Source: Bacteroidales bacterium UBA6248 (GTDB lineage: Bacteria > Bacteroidota > Bacteroidia > Bacteroidales > Lentimicrobiaceae). Taken from it: a DNA stretch of 30,908 nucleotides. The stretch lies in contig DJVU01000041.1 of NCBI GenBank assembly GCA_002441345.1, positions 1 to 30,908 of the forward strand. The letters run 5' to 3'. The translations under genes and the position numbers were made by a program. Below the pieces are notes generated by a model. It did not search any database. It worked only from the letters and a program-made list of their open reading frames with translations, and was not told the DNA's origin. Shown here piece by piece: positions 24,511-30,908 of the stretch. Positions within the stretch are counted from its first letter, which is position 1. Each line of letters begins with the position of its first letter.

Positions 24511-24986
24511 CCCTGAGCATTTCTTCGGAAGGGACAGAAAATGTATGTATCTGACCCACAGAGTTCAATATCCGATAAAATAGCATTGCAGTTCCTTGCC
24601 GCCATGCCTGAAACGGAATGTAAGCGGTATACCGGAAGGGGAAGCACCGGGACAATCGCCCTTGCAGCATCCCGCAGGTCTTGCCATAAATCCGAAACTC
24701 TGATCCCTGTAAATGCCGGGCTTTCTGTCGCGCAGCTGCCGATACATTAACAAACGGCATCTGTTTCATGAATCCCCTGATCTGCCTGGTCTGAGCTCTG
24801 TTCATAACCATATGCCCTGAAACCGGACCACCACGAAAACAATACAACAAACCCATGATACGATAGAGGCAGAAGGTAATCGGTTCGTCCCGGCTTTTGC
24901 AACCGATCCTGCCGTTGCAATAGTATCGGTGCACAAGCATACTTAAAAATGTAAGGCTGGGAAATAGCAGTAACCGTAAAAGTTGC
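24511..24986. other. Intergenic stretch without a supportable gene
   Basis: Between the tonB terminator and the hairpin after the OmpA-family gene I find no gene. A minus-strand frame of 160 codons (24458-24940) runs right through the tonB terminator, is rich in Arg, Cys and Met, and looks like no known family, so I do not call it. A second overlapping minus-strand frame is also open for about 60 codons. The moderate GC content differs from the AT-rich spacers elsewhere in the window and may indicate a dispersed repeat or remnant. Confidence 0.35.
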
Positions 24987-25014
24987 CGCGGGGCCGGAAG
25001 AAACCGGCCCCGCG
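24987..25014 (-). terminator. Strong GC hairpin after the OmpA-family gene
   Basis: An 11-bp perfect stem (CGCGGGGCCGG at 24987-24997 with its complement at 25004-25014) and a 6-nt loop lie 61 bp after the stop of the OmpA-family gene on the minus strand. Only a short T-tract follows (CAACTTTTAC), so it may be a terminator or a 3'-end stabilising hairpin. A smaller hairpin (CCCCG / CGGGG, 25059-25073) lies directly at the stop codon. Confidence 0.55.
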
Positions 25015-25074
25015 ACGGGAAAACAAATATAAAGGAAACTTAGGGGGGCAATTCAGGGCCCCGTTTGGCGGGGA

Positions 25075-27156
25075 TTACTCTCCTCGCGGAGTAATGCCGT
25101 AAACCGGCAGTTCATTTAGCGATTCCGCATCGTTGCAGCTCGTGAAAAAACTTTCGTCGAAATCACCAACTTTTAAAACATCACCGGCTTTAAAACGGTC
25201 GAGAGGCTGTTCGCCCTCTGCCTGGGGTGTTTCAGGAATGCCGGAGATCTTAATTTCCGTACGGCGGTTTGCCTGATGAGCTTCTTCGGAACAATTGATA
25301 CCGTCGGCACACTCATTCACAAGTTTGGTCTCACCGTATCCTTGTGCAGTAATGCGATTACGGCTGGTGCCACGCTCAACGATGTACTTAACTGCAGACT
25401 CGGCCCGGCGTTGCGACAAGCGATCGTTGTAGCGATGCGTACCGCGGGCATCGGTATGTGAGCCAAGTTCAACGGCAATATCGGGATTCTCTTTCAGGAA
25501 AGTAACAACCCGGTCGAGTTCGGCTGCGGCATCCGGACGGATGTTGTGCTTATCAAAGTCGTAATAAATATTGTGCAACTTAAAGATCTGGTCTACTTTA
25601 AGTTTAGCCAGTAACAGGTCGCGGTTGTTCAGTTCGGTGATACCGGATTTGGGATCCAGGGTAACATTCAGACAATCGGGATAAAAACCGGTTTCAATGC
25701 CTTTTATAACAAGAACCGAACCTCTGGGGACAGTGATGCTGTATTGGCCAAGGTCATCGGTTTTCAGAACCAGTACATCGCCGGTTTGAGTATTCAGAGC
25801 AAAAACCGTTGCATCGGGCATAATAGCGAGTGATTCCTTATCCCGGACAATTCCGGCTATCAGAACCGAATCGGGCAAACGTTCGCTGATGGAAACCAGG
25901 TAAAGATCGTCTTCTCCTTTACCACCGGGGCGGTTAGAGCTAAAGATTCCCTGTCGGTGGTCATCGGTAAGAGCAATTCCAAAATCATCGGCCGGTGAAT
26001 TTACCGGAGCTTTCAGATTTTCAGGAGCAGTAAACTGCCCGCCCTGAATCTGGGCCCTGAAAATATCAAGACTGCCGAGTCCTGCATGTCCGTCGGATGA
26101 GAAATAGAGTATACTGTCTTTATGAACATATGGGAACATCTCATTGCCAAACGTATTTATCACTGTCCCAAGGTTCTCTGCCTGTCCCCAGGAATCGTCC
26201 TGGCGCTTAACGCGATAGATGTCGGTACCACCATGTCCGCCCGGCATATCCGAAACAAAATACAGTGTTTTGCCATCGCGTGTCAGAGCAGGATGTCCAA
26301 CCGAATAAGTTTCGCTGTTCAGATAAAAAGGCTCGGGATCGCTCCACTTATCGTCCTGCATGGTGCTCGAGAAAATCTGTAGTCTGTTGGTATGATAACG
26401 AGTTGAATCAAGTTCACCGGATTTACGGATTACACGTGTAAAATACACGGTCTTGAAATCGCTGCTGAAAGTTGCAGGGCCATCGTGCCATGTCTGGTTC
26501 AGTTTGGAAGAATAAACCGATGCACTTCCGGGTACGAGGATTCCTTCATCGTTCTTTTTTGTTTTGGCAAAGAAAAGGTCGAGATAATAGGCACCGGTCC
26601 ATCCGTAGCGTTTTTCGCCGGAACGTGCCATTCGGTCGGTGGTAAAGATGATTCCATCGGTGGTATAGAGGGGTGAGAAATCGGAGAATGCAGAATTCAC
26701 TTCACCGGCGTTGGTTACAGCATAGTCGTATTCAGGTTCTGCCCAGGCTTTTACCTCCGAGCTGAATTTTGCATACAATGCGCCGCGCGAGTCGGAGGGA
26801 TTCAGCTGCGAATAACGTTCAAACTGCTCCCGGGCTTCGTCGTATTGTCCAAGACTTCTGAGAGCCTGTCCGTAGTTAAGGTATACTTCTGCCCCGGGTG
26901 ACGAGGATTCCACAACCTTGCCGTACCATTCGGCTGCTTTTTCGTAATTGCTGGTAAGCCTGTAACAATCGCCCAGGCGCGTCATGGCATAAGTATAATG
27001 GCGGTTGTTTTTATTTGCCAGACGTTCATAATGGGGTATCGCCCTGGCAAAATCGAACCGTTTAAACATCCTGTCGGCTTTTGCTTTTTGAGCCATGGCC
27101 TCTGAACCGGCCAGTGTCATGATGGTTAGCAGCAGAACCAGATATCTTGTTTTCAT
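25075..27156 (-). CDS. OmpA-family protein with TPR, beta-propeller and regulatory-like domains (PorE-type architecture)
   Basis: I start at the ATG at 27156, which gives a signal peptide (MKTRYLVLLL, cleaved near AMAQ); an ATG 30 bases upstream is possible. The 693-residue protein has four parts in order: TPR helices (~28-121, including YEKAAEWYGKVVE); a PD40/WD40-like propeller (~140-430, blades such as TRDGKTLYFVSDMPGGHGG and FSSNRPGGKGEDDLYLV); a carboxypeptidase-regulatory-like beta domain (~440-520, IAGIVRDKESLAIMPDATV); and an OmpA C-terminal peptidoglycan-binding domain (~525-645, IYYDFDKHNIRPDAAAELD, ELGSHTDARGTHRYNDRLSQ). This is the published layout of PorE in Porphyromonas, which links the T9SS to peptidoglycan. 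Unlike PorE it has no lipobox. It follows the PorP-like gene by 42 bp in an adhesin operon and may anchor that adhesin's machinery. Confidence 0.9.
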   Translation of the reverse strand: MKTRYLVLLLTIMTLAGSEAMAQKAKADRMFKRFDFARAIPHYERLANKNNRHYTYAMTRLGDCYRLTSNYEKAAEWYGKVVESSSPGAEVYLNYGQALRSLGQYDEAREQFERYSQLNPSDSRGALYAKFSSEVKAWAEPEYDYAVTNAGEVNSAFSDFSPLYTTDGIIFTTDRMARSGEKRYGWTGAYYLDLFFAKTKKNDEGILVPGSASVYSSKLNQTWHDGPATFSSDFKTVYFTRVIRKSGELDSTRYHTNRLQIFSSTMQDDKWSDPEPFYLNSETYSVGHPALTRDGKTLYFVSDMPGGHGGTDIYRVKRQDDSWGQAENLGTVINTFGNEMFPYVHKDSILYFSSDGHAGLGSLDIFRAQIQGGQFTAPENLKAPVNSPADDFGIALTDDHRQGIFSSNRPGGKGEDDLYLVSISERLPDSVLIAGIVRDKESLAIMPDATVFALNTQTGDVLVLKTDDLGQYSITVPRGSVLVIKGIETGFYPDCLNVTLDPKSGITELNNRDLLLAKLKVDQIFKLHNIYYDFDKHNIRPDAAAELDRVVTFLKENPDIAVELGSHTDARGTHRYNDRLSQRRAESAVKYIVERGTSRNRITAQGYGETKLVNECADGINCSEEAHQANRRTEIKISGIPETPQAEGEQPLDRFKAGDVLKVGDFDESFFTSCNDAESLNELPVYGITPRGE

Positions 27157-27198
27157 GATCTTTATCTTTTTCGAAGGGGTTGACATTCATTTTACGCG

Positions 27199-28146
27199 TT
27201 AGAAATACCTGGGGGTAAGAAGCCTGGGCTTAAATACACTCAGATCGTAAGAGATCATAATTTCATGCGAGCCCTGTGAATGCGTCTTCATTTCGGTAAG
27301 GTAAGAATCGTAAGAATAGCCAAGCCTCCAGTTTTCGGTAAGGTTAAGCTCGACCATCAGTACAATTGCGTTCTTGCTTGTGATAGCATTTTTATTGGTC
27401 CTGTAGGATGCACCCAGCCAAAGTACATCGTTGAACAGGAAACTTGCATTCAAATCCACATTCAAAGGCGCATTGGCAGTGTATTTAAACATCATGCCCG
27501 GTCTGAAAACAACCCTGTCGGTAATCGGCAGAGCCAGTCCAGCTATGCCATAAAAATGGCGGGCAAGGGTAGCATAGGTCGAAAGGCCGTCTTCAAAATC
27601 AACCTTTCCGTACTGACTTTCGAAAAGCTGCTTTGATGACACTCCCAGGTAGTAATTACGGGTATAGTAATAGACCCCGAAATTTGCATCCGGCTGAATT
27701 TTATTTTTAGGCCGGCTCAGGGTAACGGGATCGTCCTGATCGCGCACCTGAACAGCATCCCAGTCAACATTCACCTGGTTGAAACCAGCTTGCAGACCCA
27801 GCGACAGGATACCATTGAACAGGCGTACCCTGTAAGCATAATTGCCCATGAAGCCTACATCCGTAAACGGACCGGACTGATCGGCATAAACATACATTCC
27901 AAGAGCAACATTTTCGTTACGCAGCGGCGTATGTGCACTGAAAGTTAATGTTTGCGGAGCACCGTCACCAAAACCCACCCACTGATATCGATTCAGCAGA
28001 GTCATGGTTAACATATCACGGCTTCCCGTATAACCCGGGTTGATTACCAACCGGTTAAACATAAACTGGCTGTAAAGTGCATCGCGCTGAGCCATGGCAC
28101 CTATGGTTACCAGTAACAGTCCGATTATGAGTAATGACTTTTTCAT
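27199..28146 (-). CDS. PorP/SprF-family type IX secretion outer membrane protein
   Basis: A 315-residue protein with a signal peptide (MKKSLLIIGLLLVTIGAMAQ) and the family hallmark directly after it: RDALYSQFMFNRLVINPGYTGS. The rest is alternating beta strands typical of a small outer membrane barrel (NVALGMYVYADQSGPFTDVG, LSLGLQAGFNQVNVDW, WLGASYRTNKNAITSK) and ends with an aromatic Phe. Members such as SprF are needed for export or surface attachment of one neighbouring large adhesin carrying a type B sorting domain, and they are usually encoded immediately downstream of it. That is exactly the arrangement here. I therefore infer it serves the HYR adhesin just upstream. The strand-initial AAGTAAAATG gives a modest ribosome site. 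Confidence 0.94.
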   Translation of the reverse strand: MKKSLLIIGLLLVTIGAMAQRDALYSQFMFNRLVINPGYTGSRDMLTMTLLNRYQWVGFGDGAPQTLTFSAHTPLRNENVALGMYVYADQSGPFTDVGFMGNYAYRVRLFNGILSLGLQAGFNQVNVDWDAVQVRDQDDPVTLSRPKNKIQPDANFGVYYYTRNYYLGVSSKQLFESQYGKVDFEDGLSTYATLARHFYGIAGLALPITDRVVFRPGMMFKYTANAPLNVDLNASFLFNDVLWLGASYRTNKNAITSKNAIVLMVELNLTENWRLGYSYDSYLTEMKTHSQGSHEIMISYDLSVFKPRLLTPRYF

Positions 28147-28278
28147 TTTACTTGGCTGTTATAAGATTATTCCTTTTTTCCCTTTGTTTGTTTTCCTTTT
28201 AAAAACCTGGCAGCAACCGGCCGGCATCGGATTCAAACCCCTTAAACCCTCCCTGCCGACCGGCGCTAACCCGGTATC
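28147..28278 (-). other. Spacer between the adhesin gene and the PorP-like gene
   Basis: 132 bp without a gene. A short inverted repeat (ACCGG / CCGGT around 28259-28275 on either side of CGCTAAC) lies just after the adhesin stop but has no T-run, so I do not call a terminator. The A-rich stretch (28147-28205 seen on the minus strand as AAAAGGAAAACAAACAAAG) is the likely leader of the PorP-like gene. Confidence 0.35.
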
Positions 28279-30908
28279 TTATCTGCCGTGAATAATTACC
28301 CATCCGGTGTAAATTTCACTGACTGATCTTAGTTTTACGATGTAGTAGTAGGTTCCGTCAGGAAGATCCTTACCCTTGGCATTCGAGCCATCCCATACTA
28401 CGGAGGTATTGTTGTAATTTTCAAAGTACCTCACCTGATCGCCCCAGCGATTGAAGATTAATACCTCATTGTCAGCATACTCTTCTATTCCGTCGATGAT
28501 CCACTTATCGTTGCGGCCATCACCGTTGGGGGTTATCGCATTGTAGATCACAATTTCGGCACGTTCATCATCCGGTACGATAACGATGACTGAGGTTGCA
28601 GTGTCGGATGTTGCAACACCATTCAGATCATACAGAATGTAAGTGAATTCATCGGTTCCGGTATAATCCATATCCGGAGTGTAGGTTACCGAATAATCGC
28701 TGTGAAGCATCAGTGAACCATGCTGAGGCTGTGCAAGTATTTCAATACCGGCATTGATGCCTTCAGGAACGATGTCGTTGGCCATGTTGATGATTACTCT
28801 TGGTGTATTCATCAGGGTGGTATCGAGGTCATTCACTGCCACAAGGTAAATCGGGTCAAAACCTTCTATGGTAATGGTAACCGTAGCTTCGTCACACAAC
28901 CCGGTAACATCACATACGCGGTAGATAAAGGTATCCGTTCCGTGGAAGCCGGCCTCCGGCGTATAGAGAATGTTGCCATTCTGTGTGTCTACCATGGTGA
29001 AGCCGTGTCCGGGATTAGTGATTACCGTTACAGTTGAAGGATCGATGTTGTTGTCGCAATCGGTGTCGTTCTCGAGTACGGGAACAGAAACCGGTATGTT
29101 CATCTCGGTAGTTGCAAAGTCGTCGTTTGCCAAAGGACCGGCGATAACCGTTACCTTCATCTGACAGCTTGCCTGATTTCCATGAATATCGGTTACTGTC
29201 CAGGTAATGCTGTGAACTCCAACCGGCAGAAGCAGACTTCCGGTAAATTCAGGATCGCTTACAACCTGTTCAATACCGCAGTTGTCGGATACAGCGGGCT
29301 GAGGTATCTCAACCAGTGCATTGCAATCCTCGCCGGCAATGGCCTGGATATCTTCCGGACACTCAATTACAGGAGCTTCTGTATCGGTAACCGTCACGGT
29401 CATTTCACAAGTAGAGGTAAATCCGTGAATATCCGTTACAACCCACTCAACTATGGTAACACCTGCCGGATATACTCCACTGGCGTCATCCGTTCCGTTG
29501 AATGAGTTAACGATGCTTTCAATGCCGCAGTTATCGGATACTACCGGCTGAGGTACGCTTACGGAAGCTTCGCAAACACCGGGATCGGTATTTACTGCAA
29601 TGTCTTCCGGACATTCAATTACCGGCATCTCGTTATCCGTAACCGTAACGGTCATAGTGCACTCGGCACTGTTGCCATTTACATCCACAACGGTCCAGGT
29701 AATGGTGGTTATTCCTTCCGGATAGATTCCGCTGGCGTCGTTCGTTCCGTTAAAGCTGTTTACCACACTGGCAATTCCGCAGTTATCGGAAACTATAGGT
29801 TGAGGTACGGTTACACTGGCTTCGCAAACACCGGGATCGGTATTTACTGCAATGTCTTCCGGACACTCAATTACGGGAAGCTCTTCGTCGCTGACCGTCA
29901 CCGTCATGCTGCACTCAGCAGTAAAACCACTCAGGTCTGTAACTGTCCAGGTAATGGTGGTGGTACCTGCAGGATAGATTCCGCTGGCATCATCCGTTCC
30001 GTTAAAGCTGTTTACAACACTGGCAATTCCGCAGTTATCGGAAACCACAGGCTGAGGTACGCTTACATATGCTTCACATACACCAGGATCGGCAGCTGTC
30101 GCAATGTCTTCGGGGCACTCAATTACAGGTGCTTCATTGTCAACAACGGTAACATTCATGAAACAGGAGCTTGAATTGCCCGACATATCAACTACAGTCC
30201 ACCATACTACGGTTGTGCCTGCAGGGTACACTGCTGAAGCATCGTCGGTATGTGTATAGGTGTTGGTAATGGTACGGATTTCGCAGTTATCGCTTACAAT
30301 AGGCTGAGGAACGGTAACATAAGCCTCGCAAACACCGGGATCGGCATTAACCGTGATGTGCTGAGGACAAATAATATGCGGATCCTCATTATCGTTTACA
30401 GTTATTGTTATCGAACAGGTTGAAACGTTACCGCATTCATCGGTTGCAGTCCAGGTAACAGTAGTTACACCAAGCGGATACGAGCCGGTAGCATTGGCAG
30501 TACCTGTAATATTATTAACCAGGGTAACTTCTCCGCAAGCGTCGCTTGCTGCAGGAACAGGTACCTCAATCCATGCACCGCACATACCTGGCTCAGTGTC
30601 CACCACAATATTCTGCGGACAAATAATTTCAGGAGCCTCTGTGTCGACAATGGTAAAGGTTGCCGTAACTGTAGCCGAATTGCCGCAATTGTCGGTAGCT
30701 GTCCAGGTAACCGTTGCTGAACCGGTAGCTCCGCATAGGTCACTCAGACCTTCGAAGTTATTCGTGATTGTGACTTCGCCGCAGCCGTCTTCAGCAACAG
30801 GACTGCTCAGCCAGCTGGTCAGCTCCTCAGGATTTCCTGCACCATCGCAGTTTACGGTAATGTTCTCCGGAAGTACAGTAAATACCGGAAGCTCTGTGTC
30901 AACCGTCC
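28279..30908 (-). CDS. Large HYR-repeat adhesin with type B (gliding-associated) T9SS sorting domain, 5' partial
   Basis: The frame is open from the window edge to 28279, so at least 875 residues are visible and the N-terminus is outside. The visible part holds one divergent and six clear HYR domains, an immunoglobulin-like fold common in surface adhesins; units 2-6 are each exactly 84 residues (for example VIECPEDI, DPGVCEA, SDNCGIASVVNSFNGT, ITWTV). Each has four conserved cysteines in IECPED, GVCEA, DNCGI and AECSM. Two cadherin/VCBS-like domains follow (~590-780: LENDTDCDN, GFHGTDTFIYRV, YTGTDEFTYILY). The last ~85 residues are the gliding motility-associated C-terminal domain: ITPNGDGRNDKWIIDGIEEY, VLIFNRWGDQV, LPDGTYYYIVKL and GWVIIHGR. 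This type B signal is typical of SprB-like adhesins moved by SprA with a PorP/SprF partner. Likely role: surface adhesion or gliding; ligand unknown. Confidence 0.93.
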   Translation of the reverse strand, partial: TVDTELPVFTVLPENITVNCDGAGNPEELTSWLSSPVAEDGCGEVTITNNFEGLSDLCGATGSATVTWTATDNCGNSATVTATFTIVDTEAPEIICPQNIVVDTEPGMCGAWIEVPVPAASDACGEVTLVNNITGTANATGSYPLGVTTVTWTATDECGNVSTCSITITVNDNEDPHIICPQHITVNADPGVCEAYVTVPQPIVSDNCEIRTITNTYTHTDDASAVYPAGTTVVWWTVVDMSGNSSSCFMNVTVVDNEAPVIECPEDIATAADPGVCEAYVSVPQPVVSDNCGIASVVNSFNGTDDASGIYPAGTTTITWTVTDLSGFTAECSMTVTVSDEELPVIECPEDIAVNTDPGVCEASVTVPQPIVSDNCGIASVVNSFNGTNDASGIYPEGITTITWTVVDVNGNSAECTMTVTVTDNEMPVIECPEDIAVNTDPGVCEASVSVPQPVVSDNCGIESIVNSFNGTDDASGVYPAGVTIVEWVVTDIHGFTSTCEMTVTVTDTEAPVIECPEDIQAIAGEDCNALVEIPQPAVSDNCGIEQVVSDPEFTGSLLLPVGVHSITWTVTDIHGNQASCQMKVTVIAGPLANDDFATTEMNIPVSVPVLENDTDCDNNIDPSTVTVITNPGHGFTMVDTQNGNILYTPEAGFHGTDTFIYRVCDVTGLCDEATVTITIEGFDPIYLVAVNDLDTTLMNTPRVIINMANDIVPEGINAGIEILAQPQHGSLMLHSDYSVTYTPDMDYTGTDEFTYILYDLNGVATSDTATSVIVIVPDDERAEIVIYNAITPNGDGRNDKWIIDGIEEYADNEVLIFNRWGDQVRYFENYNNTSVVWDGSNAKGKDLPDGTYYYIVKLRSVSEIYTGWVIIHGR
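29386..30645 (-). repeat. Five tandem HYR coding repeats of exactly 252 bp
   Basis: Units begin at 30645, 30393, 30141, 29889 and 29637 on the minus strand, each 252 bp (84 codons) with no insertions or deletions. Units 4-6 are nearly identical in long stretches (the segment around AATGTCTTCCGG recurs at 29599, 29851 and 30103, always 252 bp apart), while units 2 and 3 are more diverged. A sixth, slightly shortened unit (81 codons) continues to 29143, and a divergent one runs off the window edge. The pattern indicates recent duplication or gene conversion within the array's C-terminal half. Confidence 0.9.

Noticed and set aside
24458..24940. Minus-strand frame of 160 codons after tonB
   Set aside because: It includes the tonB terminator within its coding part, has odd composition and no recognisable motif.
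28279..30908. CRISPR array or short-repeat element
   Set aside because: The repeats are 252 bp, in frame, and code for HYR domains; there are no short repeats with unique spacers.

Overview
The window comes from a Bacteroidota chromosome, most likely a Bacteroidales-type lineage. The evidence is the type IX secretion system (T9SS) translocon SprA, a PorP/SprF-family protein, C-terminal T9SS sorting domains of both type A and type B, an FKBP lipoprotein, a TonB energy transducer, and several promoters with the Bacteroidetes -7 consensus TAnnTTTG. Almost everything is intact chromosomal coding sequence. I see no insertion sequence, prophage, CRISPR array, tRNA or rRNA.

Left part (1-7.5 kb): the 3' end of a secreted protein with an InlB-like repeat and a type A sorting domain, closed by a strong terminator. 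On the minus strand follows an ECF sigma factor coupled (TGA-C-ATG) to a membrane Ser/Thr kinase with a TPR region. Next are a secreted DJ-1/PfpI protein, a divergently transcribed GT39-type glycosyltransferase, a small membrane-anchored HNH protein and an ArsC-family protein.

Middle (7.5-14.4 kb, minus strand): recX-prfB, where prfB needs a programmed +1 frameshift and starts directly on the recX stop; a sirtuin followed by an FKBP lipoprotein; mdh with a 21-bp inverted repeat at its predicted transcription start; and maeB (malic enzyme fused to a phosphotransacetylase-like domain).

Plus-strand block (14.6-24.5 kb): ruvA, the 7.25-kb sprA with a non-ATG start, gcvH, a VanZ-like membrane protein and tonB, ended by a terminator. 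As far as I recall, this neighbourhood recurs in Bacteroidetes.

Right part (25-30.9 kb, minus strand): a T9SS-linked set. A large adhesin (5' end outside the window) with HYR repeats of exact 252-bp period and a type B (gliding-associated) sorting domain is followed by a PorP/SprF-like protein and then an OmpA-family protein whose architecture (TPR, beta-propeller, carboxypeptidase-regulatory-like, OmpA) matches PorE. SprA would export the adhesin, and the PorP and OmpA-like proteins would help present or anchor it. The most interesting points are this adhesin cluster, the sigma/kinase pair, the mdh palindrome and the prfB recoding site. None amounts to a clearly new system on sequence alone.
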